Assembly: GCF_001921865.1 (NCBI RefSeq)
Contig: NZ_MSCT01000017.1
Span: 1-64,000 of the forward strand
Direction of reading: 5' to 3'
Origin: Pseudomonas chlororaphis
GTDB taxonomy: Bacteria; Pseudomonadota; Gammaproteobacteria; Pseudomonadales; Pseudomonadaceae
DNA length: 64,000 nucleotides
Under the pieces are notes generated by a model. It was not told where the DNA came from. It made no database searches and was given only the letters and a program-made list of their open reading frames with translations. Numbering within the stretch: position 1 is the first letter of the stretch; each line of letters begins with the position of its first letter. A program made the position numbers and the translations under genes. Of this stretch, positions 1-9,406 are shown in pieces.

Positions 1-1090
1 CGCGCACCATCTCGAACAGCACCGCGCAGGCTTCCGGAGTGCCGAAGTCGTCGTTCATCACTTCGGTGAACCGCGCGACGAAGGCTTCGCCACCGGCCGG
101 CGCCACGTTCGGCAGGCCTTTCAACGCGTGGTAGAAACGCTCGAGGGCGCCTTTGGCGTCCTTGAGGTTGTCTTCCGAATAGTTGATCGCGCTGCGGTAG
201 TGGCTCGATACCAGCAGGTAACGCACCACTTCCGGATGGTACTTGTCGAGCACGTCGCGGATGGTGAAGAAGTTGTTCAAGGACTTGGACATCTTCTCGC
301 CATTGATGCGGATCATGCCGCAATGCATCCAGGCATTGGCGTAGGTCTTGCCGGTGGCTGCTTCGCTCTGGGCGATTTCGTTTTCATGGTGCGGGAACTC
401 GAGGTCGCTGCCGCCGCCGTGAATGTCGAAGGTTTCGCCCAGGCAGCAGGTGGACATCACCGAGCATTCGATGTGCCAACCCGGACGCCCGGCGCCCCAT
501 GGCGACTCCCAGCTCGGCTCGCCCGGCTTGGCGGCTTTCCAGAGCACGAAGTCCAGCGGGTCCTGTTTCGACTCGTCGACCTCGATCCGCGCGCCGATGC
601 GCAGGTCTTCGATCTTCTTGCGCGACAGCTTGCCGTAACCCATGAACTTGCCGACGCGGTAGTACACGTCGCCGTTGCCAGGGGCGTAGGCATAACCCTT
701 GTCGATCAGGGTCTGGATCATTGCGTGCATGCCCGGGATATGGTCGGTGGCCCGCGGCTCCATGTCCGGCTTCTTGATGTTCAGGCGCGCTTCGTCTTCG
801 TGCATCGCCGCGATCATGCGCTCGGTCAACGCCTCGAACGACTCGCCGTTCTCATTGGCCCGATTGATGATCTTGTCGTCGATATCGGTGATGTTGCGCA
901 CGTAGGTCAGGTCGTAGCCGCTGAAACGCAACCAGCGGGTCACCAGGTCGAAGGCGACCATGCTGCGGCCGTGGCCCAGGTGGCAGTAGTCGTACACGGT
1001 CATGCCGCACACGTACATGCGCACCTTGTTGCCATCCAGCGGCTTGAAGACTTCTTTGCTCTTGGTGAGCGTGTTGTAGATCGTAAGCAC
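1..1090 (-). CDS. cysS: Cysteinyl-tRNA synthetase, C-terminal part outside the window
   Basis: Charges tRNA-Cys with cysteine in the cytoplasm; class I aminoacyl-tRNA synthetase. Translating the minus strand from a GTG at 1090 gives VLTIYNTL, then the HIGH-type motif HLGHG, the zinc-region cysteines and histidine, and KMSKS in GEKMSKSLNNF. About 363 codons are present and the gene runs off the left edge, so the stop is not seen. The GTG start is supported by AAGGAA six bases upstream. It lies 18 bases after the glnS stop on the same strand, so the two are probably cotranscribed. Confidence 0.95.
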   Translation of the reverse strand, partial: MLTIYNTLTKSKEVFKPLDGNKVRMYVCGMTVYDYCHLGHGRSMVAFDLVTRWLRFSGYDLTYVRNITDIDDKIINRANENGESFEALTERMIAAMHEDEARLNIKKPDMEPRATDHIPGMHAMIQTLIDKGYAYAPGNGDVYYRVGKFMGYGKLSRKKIEDLRIGARIEVDESKQDPLDFVLWKAAKPGEPSWESPWGAGRPGWHIECSVMSTCCLGETFDIHGGGSDLEFPHHENEIAQSEAATGKTYANAWMHCGMIRINGEKMSKSLNNFFTIRDVLDKYHPEVVRYLLVSSHYRSAINYSEDNLKDAKGALERFYHALKGLPNVAPAGGEAFVARFTEVMNDDFGTPEACAVLFEMVR

Positions 1091-1108
1091 GTTAATTCCT
1101 TGACTGAA

Positions 1109-2809
1109 TCACTGACCCCAGGAGTCGCGCAGGGTCACGGTACGGTTGAATACCGGTGCGCCCGGTTTCGAGTCCTTGATATCCGCGCAGAAGTAACCTT
1201 CGCGCTCGAACTGGAAACGGTCTTCCGGCTGTGCGTTGCCCAGCGAGGGTTCGGCACGACAACCAGTGAGGACCTGCAGGGAGTCAGGGTTGATGTTGTC
1301 CAGGAAACTTGCGCTGTCTTCGGCCTTCTCCGGGTTCGGCGAACGGAACAGGCGGTCGTACAGGCGCACTTCGCACTCGACGCTGGCGGCGGCCGGCACC
1401 CAGTGCACGACGCCTTTGACCTTGCGGCCCTCAGGGTTCTTGCCCAGGGTGTCCGGGTCGTACGAGCAACGCAGCTCGACGATGTTGCCATCGGCGTCCT
1501 TGATCGCTTCATCGGCACGGATCACGTAGCTGCCGCGCAGGCGCACTTCGCCGTTCGGCTCCAGGCGCTTGTAGCCCTTCGGCGGCTCTTCCATGAAGTC
1601 GTCGCGGTCGATGTAGATTTCCCGCGCGAACGGCAGCTGGCGTACGCCCAGTTCTTCTTTTTGCGGATGACGCGGCAATTCGAGGTTCTCGACCTGCCCC
1701 TCCGGGTAGTTGGTGATCACGACTTTCAACGGACGCAGTACGCACATGGCACGTGGTGCGTTCTGGTCGAGGTCCTGGCGGATGCTGAACTCCAGCATGC
1801 CGAAGTCCACCACACCGTCGGAACGGTTGGTGCCGACCATGTCGCAGAAGTTGCGGATCGACGCCGGGGTGTAGCCGCGACGACGGAAACCCGACAGCGT
1901 CGACATGCGTGGGTCGTCCCAGCCATGTACGTGCTGTTCATCGACCAGTTGCTTGAGCTTGCGCTTGCTGGTGATGGTGTAGTTCAGGTTCAGGCGGCTG
2001 AACTCATACTGACGCGGGTGCGCCGGGACCGGCAGGCTGTCGAGGAACCACTCGTACAGCGGACGGTGGCTTTCGAATTCCAGGGTGCAGATCGAGTGGG
2101 TGATGCCTTCGATGGCGTCCGACTGCCCGTGGGTGAAGTCGTAGTTCGGGTAGATGCACCACTTGTCGCCGGTCTGGTGGTGATGGGCATGACGGATGCG
2201 ATACATGATCGGGTCGCGCAGGTTCATGTTCGGCGAAGCCATGTCGATCTTCGCGCGCAGCACCCGTGCGCCGTCCGGGAACTCGCCGGCGCGCATGCGG
2301 GCGAACCAGTCCAGGTTCTCTTCCACCGAACGCTCGCGGAACGGGCTGTTCTTGCCAGGCTCAGTCAGGCTGCCACGGTATTCCTTGGCCTGCTCGGGGG
2401 TCAGGTCGTCGACATAAGCCTTGCCAGCCTTGATCAGTTCCACCGCCCAGTCGTGCAACTGGTCGAAATACTGCGAGGCATAGCGCACTTCACCGGACCA
2501 CTCGAAGCCCAACCACTTGACGTCGCTTTCGATGGCGTCGATGTACTCCTGGTCCTCCTTGGCCGGGTTGGTGTCGTCGAAACGCAGGTGGGTGACGCCG
2601 CCGAATTCCTGGGCCAGCCCGAAGTTCACACAGATCGACTTGGCGTGACCGATGTGCAGGTAGCCGTTGGGCTCCGGCGGGAAGCGGGTCACGATCTGCG
2701 TGTGCTTACCCGAGTCCAGGTCCGCCTGGATGATCGGGCGCAGGAAGTTGACCGGAACGGCCGGTCCGGTCTTGGAATTCGCGGTAGGGTCGACAGTGGG
2801 CTTGCTCAT
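1109..2809 (-). CDS. glnS: Glutaminyl-tRNA synthetase
   Basis: Charges tRNA-Gln with glutamine. The 566-residue protein has the class I signature PNGYLHIGHAKSI near residue 47, the KMSKS-equivalent TITSKRKL near residue 280, and the glutamine-enzyme anticodon-binding beta-barrels at the C-terminus. The length is close to the roughly 555-residue enterobacterial enzyme, with a short extra N-terminal tail (SKPTVDPTANSKTGP). AAGGA sits five to six bases before the ATG. It is first in a probable glnS-cysS operon and divergent from ppiB across about 270 bases. Confidence 0.97.
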   Translation of the reverse strand: MSKPTVDPTANSKTGPAVPVNFLRPIIQADLDSGKHTQIVTRFPPEPNGYLHIGHAKSICVNFGLAQEFGGVTHLRFDDTNPAKEDQEYIDAIESDVKWLGFEWSGEVRYASQYFDQLHDWAVELIKAGKAYVDDLTPEQAKEYRGSLTEPGKNSPFRERSVEENLDWFARMRAGEFPDGARVLRAKIDMASPNMNLRDPIMYRIRHAHHHQTGDKWCIYPNYDFTHGQSDAIEGITHSICTLEFESHRPLYEWFLDSLPVPAHPRQYEFSRLNLNYTITSKRKLKQLVDEQHVHGWDDPRMSTLSGFRRRGYTPASIRNFCDMVGTNRSDGVVDFGMLEFSIRQDLDQNAPRAMCVLRPLKVVITNYPEGQVENLELPRHPQKEELGVRQLPFAREIYIDRDDFMEEPPKGYKRLEPNGEVRLRGSYVIRADEAIKDADGNIVELRCSYDPDTLGKNPEGRKVKGVVHWVPAAASVECEVRLYDRLFRSPNPEKAEDSASFLDNINPDSLQVLTGCRAEPSLGNAQPEDRFQFEREGYFCADIKDSKPGAPVFNRTVTLRDSWGQ

Positions 2810-3078
2810 AGGATCCTTGAACGTACAAGTGCGCGGCCGGTGCGGCCTGATAAATCAAAACGGATATCATAGCCGATGCGGTCAAGCGCCTGACAGAGCG
2901 CAGCTTTAAAACTGCGGCTATTAATAGTGGGCAAGTGAAAAAACAGCCTCGAAATTCGTGGCTGTCACGCTAAACTGCGCTCCTTGGCCGCAGGATGGCC
3001 AAATCGGTCCGGAGCGCGTGCGTGTTCCCAGACCCCGGATTTTCTTGAAATGCTTCTCCTTAATAAAGAGTACCGATC

Positions 3079-3582
3079 ATGACTCAAGTCAAACTGACCA
3101 CCAACTTCGGCGAAATCGTGCTGGAACTGAACACCGAGAAGGCCCCGGGCACCGTGGCCAACTTCGTCGAATACGTCAAAGCCGGTCATTACGAAAACAC
3201 CGTATTCCACCGCGTCATCGGTAACTTCATGATCCAGGGCGGCGGTTTCGAGCCAGGCATGAAAGAGAAGAAAGACAAGCGTCCAAGCATCCAGAACGAA
3301 GCCGACAACGGTCTTTCCAACGACAAGTACACCGTCGCCATGGCCCGTACCATGGAGCCGCATTCGGCGTCCGCGCAGTTCTTCATCAACGTCGCCGACA
3401 ACAGCTTCCTCAACCACAGCGGCAAGACCGTGCAGGGCTGGGGCTACGCGGTCTTCGGCAAAGTGGTCGAGGGCACCGACGTGGTCGACAAGATCAAGGC
3501 CGTGGCCACCACCATGAAAGCCGGCCACCAGGACGTGCCAGCAGACGACGTGATCATCGAGAAAGCCGAGATCGTTGAGTGA
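3079..3582 (+). CDS. ppiB: Cytoplasmic peptidyl-prolyl cis-trans isomerase B (cyclophilin)
   Basis: Catalyses cis-trans isomerisation of prolyl peptide bonds during protein folding. The 167 residues carry the cyclophilin core: FHRVIGNFMIQGG, then SASAQFFINVADN and FGKVVEGTDVVDKI. There is no signal peptide, so this is the cytoplasmic form. Length matches E. coli PpiB (164). Its stop codon overlaps the GTG start of lpxH by four bases, so the two genes are translationally coupled, the usual arrangement in pseudomonads. Confidence 0.96.
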   Translation: MTQVKLTTNFGEIVLELNTEKAPGTVANFVEYVKAGHYENTVFHRVIGNFMIQGGGFEPGMKEKKDKRPSIQNEADNGLSNDKYTVAMARTMEPHSASAQFFINVADNSFLNHSGKTVQGWGYAVFGKVVEGTDVVDKIKAVATTMKAGHQDVPADDVIIEKAEIVE

Positions 3583-4325
3583 TATTGCTGATTTCAGATC
3601 TGCATCTGGAAGAGGAACGCCCGGACATTACCCGGGCGTTTCTGGATTTGCTCAGCGGACGTGCCCGCGCGGCTGAGGCGCTGTACATCCTCGGAGATTT
3701 CTTCGAAGTCTGGATCGGCGACGATGCCATGACCCCCTACCAGCTTTCCATATGCCAGGCACTGCGCGAACTCAGCGACAGCGGCACGCAGGTTTTCCTG
3801 ATGCATGGCAATCGCGACTTCATGCTCGGCAAGGCGTTCTGCAAGGCCGCCGGCGCCACCCTGCTCCAGGACCCGAGCGTCGTCGACTTCTATGGCGAAC
3901 CAGTGCTGCTGATGCACGGCGATAGCCTGTGCACCCGCGATGAAGCCTACATGCGTATGCGCCGGTACCTGCGCAACCCGGTTTCGCTGTGGATCCTCAG
4001 GCACCTGCCGCTGCGCACCCGGCACAAGCTGGCGCGCAAGCTGCGCAACGAAAGCCGCGCGCAAACCCGCATGAAGGCCAACGACATCGTCGACGTGACC
4101 CCCGACGAAGTGCCGCGGATCATGCAGGCATTCAAGGTGCGGACCCTGGTTCACGGCCACACGCACCGCCCCGCCATCCACAAGTTGCAGATCGGCGACC
4201 AGGCCGCCAAGCGTATCGTGCTGGGCGACTGGGACCGCCAAGGCTGGGCGCTGCAGGTGGATCAGCAAGGCTTCCAGCTGGCGGCTTTCGATTTTGTGCC
4301 GCCGCTGGCGCTGCCCCGCTCATGA
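3579..4325 (+). CDS. lpxH: UDP-2,3-diacylglucosamine pyrophosphatase (lipid A synthesis)
   Basis: Hydrolyses UDP-2,3-diacylglucosamine to lipid X and UMP, the fourth step of lipid A synthesis, at the inner face of the cytoplasmic membrane. The metal-binding motifs of the calcineurin-like phosphoesterase fold are all present: SDLHLEEERP at the N-terminus, GDFFEVWIGDD, HGNRDFMLG, MHGDSLCTRD and HGHTHRPA. It has 248 residues against about 240 in E. coli. The start is GTG inside the ppiB stop overlap. A REP pair follows directly. Confidence 0.96.
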   Translation: MILLISDLHLEEERPDITRAFLDLLSGRARAAEALYILGDFFEVWIGDDAMTPYQLSICQALRELSDSGTQVFLMHGNRDFMLGKAFCKAAGATLLQDPSVVDFYGEPVLLMHGDSLCTRDEAYMRMRRYLRNPVSLWILRHLPLRTRHKLARKLRNESRAQTRMKANDIVDVTPDEVPRIMQAFKVRTLVHGHTHRPAIHKLQIGDQAAKRIVLGDWDRQGWALQVDQQGFQLAAFDFVPPLALPRS

Positions 4326-4356
4326 CCTGTAGCCGCTGAACGAACGCTGCGCGTTC

Positions 4357-4423
4357 TATCGCGAGCAAGCTCGCTCCTACAGGGGGATATGCAGTCCTTG
4401 TAGGAGCGAGCTTGCTCGCGATA
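4357..4423. repeat. REPIN: inverted pair of REP elements
   Basis: Two inverted copies of the repeat TATCGCGAGCAAGCTCGCTC...CTACAGG are separated by a short variable loop, between the ends of lpxH and the efflux operon. Upstream, AGCCGCTGAACGAACG at about 4332 looks like a fragment of a second REP family. Confidence 0.9.
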
Positions 4424-4445
4424 CTTCCCCTGCCCTACCGCGCTA

Positions 4446-5975
4446 TCAATGCCCCGCCGACGCCGGCCCGGCCTTGGCGGCGAACGGCGGCTTGGCCAGC
4501 CACACCAGCAGGATCAGGCCTATGAACACCCAGCCCAGCAGCGTGAAGTAGTCCACGGTCGACATCATGTACGCCTGGCTGGTGAGGATCTGGTCCAGTT
4601 GCGCGTAGGCCTGGTTGCCGGCGCCGCCCAGGGTCGTCAGGGCGTCACGGGTGGCCGGCTCGAAGGTGCTGATGTTTTCGCTCATGTAGGCATGGTGCTC
4701 GTTGGCCCGGCGAATCCAGATCCAGGTGGTCAGCGAGGCGGCGAAACTGCCGCCCAGGGTCCGCAGGAACGTGGCCAGGCCGGCACCGTCGGCGATCTCG
4801 TGCGGCGGCAGGTCCGACATCAGGATGCTCAGTGTCGGCATGAAGAACAGCGCCACGCCGATGCCCATGAACAGCTGCACCATGGCGATGTGCTGGAAAT
4901 CCACCTCGTTGGTGAAACCGGCGCGCATGAAACAGCTCAGGCCAATCGCCAGGAACGCCAGCCCGGCCAGCAGGCGCAGGTCGAACTTGTGCGCGTACTT
5001 GCCGACGAAAGGCGACATCAGTACCGGCAGAATGCCGATCGGCGCCACCGCCAGGCCGGCCCAGGTCGCGGTATAGCCCATCTGGGTCTGCAACCACTGC
5101 GGCAAGATCAGGTTGATGCCGAAGAAACCGGCATAACCGCCCACCAGCACGATGGTGCCGATACGGAAGTTGCGGTGGGCGAACAGCCGCAGGTTGACCA
5201 CCGGATGCCGGTCGGTCATTTCCCAGATCACGAACACCGCCAGGGCGACCACCGAGATCAGCGTGCCGATGACGATAAAGTTGGACTCGAACCAGTCCAG
5301 GTCGTTGCCCTTGTCGAGCACCACCTGCAAGGCCCCAACCCCGACGATCAGGCTCAGCAGGCCGATGTAGTCCATCGGCTGGCGACTGGTCACCACCGGC
5401 CGCGCCTTCAGTTGCTGCTTGACCACCCAGGCGGCGAACAGGCCGATCGGCACGTTGATGAAGAAGATCCACGGCCAGCTGTAGCTGTCGGTGATCCAGC
5501 CGCCGAGAATCGGCCCGGCAATCGGCGCCACCACTGTGACCATCGCCAGCAGCGCCAGGGCCATGCCCCTTTTCGCCGGCGGATAGACCGCGATCAGCAG
5601 GGTCTGGGTCATCGGGTACAGGGGACCGGCCACCACCCCTTGCAGCACCCGAAAGCCCACGAGTTCGGGCATGGAGGTGGAAATCCCACAGAGAAACGAG
5701 GCCAACACGAACAGCAGCGTGGCCCAGATAAACAGCTTCACCTCGCCAAAGCGCCGGCTCAGCCAACCGGTCAGCGGCAAGGCGATGGCGTTGCTCACGG
5801 CGAACGAAGTGATCACCCAGGTGCCCTGCTCCGAACTCACCCCCAGGTTGCCGGAAATGGTCGGCAAGGCCACGTTGGCGATGGTGGTATCGAGCACCTG
5901 CATGAAAGTCGCCAGCGACAGGCCGATGGTGCTGAGCACCAGGCTGGGCGGCGTGAAAGAGGCGTTATTGCTCAT
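4446..5975 (-). CDS. EmrB/QacA-type MFS drug exporter (DHA2, 14 TM)
   Basis: Inner-membrane proton-driven exporter, 509 residues with about 14 hydrophobic segments. DHA2-family signs include LDTTIANVALPTI in TM1, GWLSRRFGEVKLF in loop 2-3 and motif C (GPILGGWI) in TM5. It is last in a marR - outer membrane factor - adaptor - pump operon, so it probably feeds a tripartite channel as E. coli EmrB does with EmrA and TolC. AGGA lies six bases before the ATG. The substrate cannot be told from sequence. DHA2 membership is clear; the specific orthology to EmrB is inferred. Confidence 0.9.
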   Translation of the reverse strand: MSNNASFTPPSLVLSTIGLSLATFMQVLDTTIANVALPTISGNLGVSSEQGTWVITSFAVSNAIALPLTGWLSRRFGEVKLFIWATLLFVLASFLCGISTSMPELVGFRVLQGVVAGPLYPMTQTLLIAVYPPAKRGMALALLAMVTVVAPIAGPILGGWITDSYSWPWIFFINVPIGLFAAWVVKQQLKARPVVTSRQPMDYIGLLSLIVGVGALQVVLDKGNDLDWFESNFIVIGTLISVVALAVFVIWEMTDRHPVVNLRLFAHRNFRIGTIVLVGGYAGFFGINLILPQWLQTQMGYTATWAGLAVAPIGILPVLMSPFVGKYAHKFDLRLLAGLAFLAIGLSCFMRAGFTNEVDFQHIAMVQLFMGIGVALFFMPTLSILMSDLPPHEIADGAGLATFLRTLGGSFAASLTTWIWIRRANEHHAYMSENISTFEPATRDALTTLGGAGNQAYAQLDQILTSQAYMMSTVDYFTLLGWVFIGLILLVWLAKPPFAAKAGPASAGH

Positions 5976-6040
5976 CGCGAATCCTATGAAGCGAAGCAGG
6001 CGCCGCGGCCGCTAACGGCCACGGCAAGGGGATCGGCGAA

Positions 6041-7243
6041 TCAGCGCTGCACGGTCTTGCCGACGGCGGCGCTGTTGTCATGGATCAGCCGGGCGATCAG
6101 CGCATCGGCTTCGCCCAACTGGCGGTCGTAGACGCTGGTGGTGAACGAGGCCTTTTGCGGCGGCTGCTGGGCCAGCACCGGGCCGCTCTGGTCATGCAGG
6201 TCGACATTGACCACCGTCGACAGGCCGACCCGCAGCGGGTGCTTGGCCAGCTCTTCGGCGTTCACGTGGATACGTACCGGCACCCGCTGCACGATCTTGA
6301 TCCAGTTGCCGGTGGCGTTCTGCGCGGGCAACAGGGCAAAGGCACTGCCGGTGCCGGCGCCCAGGCTGTCGACGGTACCGTTGTACTTGACCTCGCTGCC
6401 GTAGATATCGGCCTCGATGTCCACCGGCTGGCCGATGCGCATGTCACGCAGCTGGGTTTCCTTGAAGTTGGCGTCGATCCACAGCTGGTCCAGGGGGATC
6501 ACCGCCATCAACGCGGTGCCTGGCTGGACCCGCTGGCCCAACTGCACGGTGCGCTTGGCGACATAGCCGGTCACCGGCGCGATCAGGGTGCTGCGGGCGT
6601 TGGTCAGGTAGGCCTGGCGCAGTTGCGCGGCGGAAGCCTGCACGTCCGGATGGTTGGAGACCACGGTGTCGTCCACCAGCGCGTTGGTGGTATTGAGCTG
6701 CTGCTGGGCATTGGCCAGGGCGTTCTGCGCCGAGGTCAGGTCGTCGCGGGCGTGGGACAGTTCTTCCTGGGAAATCGCCCCGCTGCTCGCGAGGGTCTTG
6801 CGCCGGCTGAAGTTGTCCTGGGCTTTCTGCACTTCGGCCTTCTGCGCCGCCACCTGGGCCCGCATGCCGTCGACGTTGCTGTACAAGCCGCGGACCTGGC
6901 GCACGGTGCGCGCCAGGCTGGCTTCGGCGCTCTGCAGGCCGACCTCGGCGTCGTTGGGGTCGAAGTTGACCAGCACCTGGCCTTCGTGGACCAGGTCGCC
7001 GTCGTCGGCGCCGATGCTCACCACCGTACCGGTGACCAGCGGGGTGATCTCCACCACGTTGCCGTTGACATAGGCATCGTCGGTGTTTTCGTTCCAGCGC
7101 CCGTAGAGCTCGTACCAGGCAAAGACCCCCAGGCCGCCCAGGGCGATCAGCGCGACCAGGCCCAGCAGCATGAGCTTGCGTTTGCGCGGGTTAGCGGTGT
7201 CCGCGGTGTTTTCAGCAGCGTTGTTGGTGTCGGCAGTGGCCAT
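6041..7243 (-). CDS. HlyD/EmrA-type periplasmic adaptor subunit
   Basis: Membrane-fusion protein joining the MFS pump to the outer membrane channel. One N-terminal TM (LMLLGLVALIALGGLGVFAW) follows a short cytoplasmic tail. Then come the lipoyl half-motifs (YVNGNVVEITPLVTGTV and LIAPVTGYVAKRTVQLGQRV) flanking a long Ala/Gln-rich coiled coil from about residue 100 to 200, and the beta-barrel region with PVDIEADIYG. At 400 residues it is the usual EmrA size. It starts 15 bases after the stop of the outer membrane gene. Confidence 0.92.
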   Translation of the reverse strand: MATADTNNAAENTADTANPRKRKLMLLGLVALIALGGLGVFAWYELYGRWNENTDDAYVNGNVVEITPLVTGTVVSIGADDGDLVHEGQVLVNFDPNDAEVGLQSAEASLARTVRQVRGLYSNVDGMRAQVAAQKAEVQKAQDNFSRRKTLASSGAISQEELSHARDDLTSAQNALANAQQQLNTTNALVDDTVVSNHPDVQASAAQLRQAYLTNARSTLIAPVTGYVAKRTVQLGQRVQPGTALMAVIPLDQLWIDANFKETQLRDMRIGQPVDIEADIYGSEVKYNGTVDSLGAGTGSAFALLPAQNATGNWIKIVQRVPVRIHVNAEELAKHPLRVGLSTVVNVDLHDQSGPVLAQQPPQKASFTTSVYDRQLGEADALIARLIHDNSAAVGKTVQR

Positions 7244-7258
7244 GATGAGTACCTTGAA

Positions 7259-8728
7259 TTATTGGTTACGCGAGGCTGGAGTCGGGGTGGCCGCGGCCAG
7301 GTCGTCGGTCTTGAAACCACCGCCCAGGGCTTGCATCAGTTGGATCGACAGGTCGATCTGCTCGGCATTCAGGGTCGCCAGCTGGCGCTGGGCCTGCAGC
7401 AGTTGCTGCTCGATGCTGAGCACGTCCAGGTAGTTGCCGATACCCGATCCGTAGCGCTGGACCACGGTGTCGTAGGATTCCTGGGCGATATCGGTGGCGT
7501 GTTGCTGGGCGCCGATCTGCCGGCCGATGTCACGCAGTTGCGAAAGGGTGTCGCTGACATCCCCCAGGGCACTCACCAAGCTCTTGTTGTATTGCGCCAC
7601 GGCCAGGTCGTAGTCGGCGTCCCGGGCATCCAGGTCGGCGCGCAGGCGGCCGCCGTCGAAGATCGGCAGCGACACGGTCGGGGCAATGTTGAAGAAGCGG
7701 CTGGCCGAACCGAACATCGCGTCCCCGAGCAACGCCTGGGTGCCGGCGGCGGCGCTCAGGTTGAGGTTGGGGTAGAAGTTGGTCTTGCCGGCGTCGATGC
7801 TCTTGCTCGCCGCCTCCACCCGCCAGCGCGCGGCCACCAGGTCCGGACGGCGGCCCAGCAGTTCCGCCGGCAGCACCGACGGCAGCGCCACCGCGCTGGC
7901 TTGCAGCACCTTCGGCCGGGCGATTTCGTTGCCGCGGTCGGGGCCTTTGCCGAGCAATACCGCCAGGGCGATCTTGGCGCTCTGCAGTTTTTTCTCGGCG
8001 TCGATCAGCGAGGCTTCGGAGCTGGCCTCCAGGCTTTCGGTCTGCTGGTACTGATACTGGCTGTCGATGCCCGAGCTCAGGCGCCTCTGGCCCAGGTCGA
8101 GCATCTGCCGGGTGCGCTTGAGGTCTTCGTCGGCCAGGTCATGGACGATATGCGCCTGGCCCAGGTCGCTGTAGGCCCGGGCCACGTCGGCGGCCAGGGT
8201 CAATTGCGCGGCCTGGCGGTCGATTTCGGCGGCGCGGGCCTGGCCCAGGGCGGCTTCCCAGGTATCGCGCTGGCCGCCCCAGAGGTCGAAGGTGTAGTTG
8301 AAGTTGCCGCTGAGGCTGCGCAGGGTGCTATAGGCCCCGCCCTCGCCGCGCGGGTCCTGGTCCCGCGCCAGGCGCGAACGGCTGGCGCCGCCGCTGGCAT
8401 CCAGGGTCGGCATGCGTGCCGCGTCGGCGGCATAGGCCGCGGCGCTGGCCTGATGGGCCCGGGCACTGGCGATCTGCATGTCGGGGCTGTCGTGCAGCGC
8501 TTCGCGGATCAGCCCGTCGAGTTGCGGGTCGCCGAGGCTTTTCCACCAGTCGCTCTTCGGCCAGGCCGCCGGCGACAGGGTCACGCCATTCAGGGATTGT
8601 CCGGCCTTGAGCGTCTTGGCATCGAGGCTGACGCCCTGGGTATTCAGGCCGCTGTAATTGGCACAACCGGCCAGGCTCATGGCCAACAACACCAGGCTCA
8701 GACCGCTACGCAAGGTTCTATTGCTCAT
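7259..8728 (-). CDS. RND/MFS-type outer membrane efflux lipoprotein (OprM/NodT family)
   Basis: TolC-like outer membrane channel, 489 residues. A lipoprotein signal ends in the lipobox LAGC near residue 22. Two OEP repeats follow, with typical segments such as PDMQIASARAHQASAAAY, GRRPDLVAARWRVEAASKSI and YNKSLVSALGDVSDTL. Its ATG abuts the marR stop (TAAATG), and AGGTGA inside the end of marR serves as ribosome site. The position between marR and the adaptor shows it is the dedicated outer channel for this pump. Confidence 0.92.
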   Translation of the reverse strand: MSNRTLRSGLSLVLLAMSLAGCANYSGLNTQGVSLDAKTLKAGQSLNGVTLSPAAWPKSDWWKSLGDPQLDGLIREALHDSPDMQIASARAHQASAAAYAADAARMPTLDASGGASRSRLARDQDPRGEGGAYSTLRSLSGNFNYTFDLWGGQRDTWEAALGQARAAEIDRQAAQLTLAADVARAYSDLGQAHIVHDLADEDLKRTRQMLDLGQRRLSSGIDSQYQYQQTESLEASSEASLIDAEKKLQSAKIALAVLLGKGPDRGNEIARPKVLQASAVALPSVLPAELLGRRPDLVAARWRVEAASKSIDAGKTNFYPNLNLSAAAGTQALLGDAMFGSASRFFNIAPTVSLPIFDGGRLRADLDARDADYDLAVAQYNKSLVSALGDVSDTLSQLRDIGRQIGAQQHATDIAQESYDTVVQRYGSGIGNYLDVLSIEQQLLQAQRQLATLNAEQIDLSIQLMQALGGGFKTDDLAAATPTPASRNQ

Positions 8729-9202
8729 TTATTTGTCACCTACCCGCTGCACGGTGATCGGGTCGCCGGCCGCCAGCAAAATTTTCTTGAGGATCCGTTC
8801 CAGGCTTTTCAACTCCTCGGGGGTAATGGCGCCCGCCAGTTCGTTCATCGCGTCGGCGCCGATATGCGGCAGGCGGTCGGCGAGCTTCTGGCCTTCTTCG
8901 GTGAGCACCAGCCGCACTTGCCGGCGGTCGTGCTCCGAGCGTTTGCGGTCGAGAAAATCCTTCTGCTCCAGGCGGTCGAGCATGCGGGTCATCGAACCGC
9001 TGTCCAGAGACAGGTGGCGGCACAGTTCGGCCGGAGTGTCGACGCCGAACTGGGCCATGATGATCAGCACCTTGAACTGCGCGGCGGTGATGCCGTGCGG
9101 CTCCATGTGGGTGTCGAGGATCCGGTCCTTGAGCAGGGCCGCGCGGCCCAGCAGCAGCCCGAGGTGGCAATTGTGGAAATCGTCCGGCGTGAAATGCTTC
9201 AT
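8729..9202 (-). CDS. MarR-family repressor of the efflux operon
   Basis: Dimeric winged-helix regulator, 157 residues. The DNA-binding part contains TPAELCRHLSLDSGSMTRML and the wing KRSEHDRRQVRLVLTEEG, the classical MarR D-x-R signature. It is first in the operon with the three efflux genes. Two palindromes lie just upstream (9217-9230 and 9251-9262), so autorepression relieved by a pump substrate is the likely control. The inducer is unknown. Confidence 0.92.
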   Translation of the reverse strand: MKHFTPDDFHNCHLGLLLGRAALLKDRILDTHMEPHGITAAQFKVLIIMAQFGVDTPAELCRHLSLDSGSMTRMLDRLEQKDFLDRKRSEHDRRQVRLVLTEEGQKLADRLPHIGADAMNELAGAITPEELKSLERILKKILLAAGDPITVQRVGDK

Positions 9203-9216
9203 CTGACCACCTGTTA

Positions 9217-9262
9217 GCTGCCCAGGCAGCGAAAGTATGTCGAGATGTTACTGCCTAGGCAG
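9217..9262 (-). promoter_or_regulatory. Paired MarR operators upstream of the efflux operon
   Basis: Two related palindromes: GCTGCCCAGGCAGC at 9217-9230 and the perfect 12-mer CTGCCTAGGCAG at 9251-9262. Their centres are about 33 bases apart and the near one is about 15 bases from the marR start codon. The shared CTGCC...GGCAG arms and the position argue for the sites of the adjacent MarR protein. Confidence 0.75.
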
Positions 9263-9372
9263 CCAATATCCAAACAATAATTAGCATGCTTACTATCAAG
9301 CCAATTGATTTTGTCCGGAAGACGCCTGGCCCGGTGATGGACAAACGGTGGAAAAAGACCGAACGCGGAAGG

Positions 9373-9400
9373 AAAAAGACCGCAAAAACTGCGGTCTTTT
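9373..9400. terminator. Rho-independent terminator of the tamA-tamB operon
   Basis: Perfect stem AAAAGACCGC / GCGGTCTTTT with loop AAAAACT, located just after the tamB stop. The A and T tracts on both sides would let it work in either direction. Confidence 0.85.
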
Positions 9401-9406
9401 CAGTGC

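Noticed and set aside
128..2872. 914-codon open frame on the plus strand
   Set aside because: It lies antisense to cysS and glnS, which have full motifs. Long antisense frames are common in GC-rich coding DNA.
6080..9217. 1045-codon open frame on the plus strand
   Set aside because: Antisense shadow of the efflux operon; crosses four gene boundaries and has no recognisable domain.
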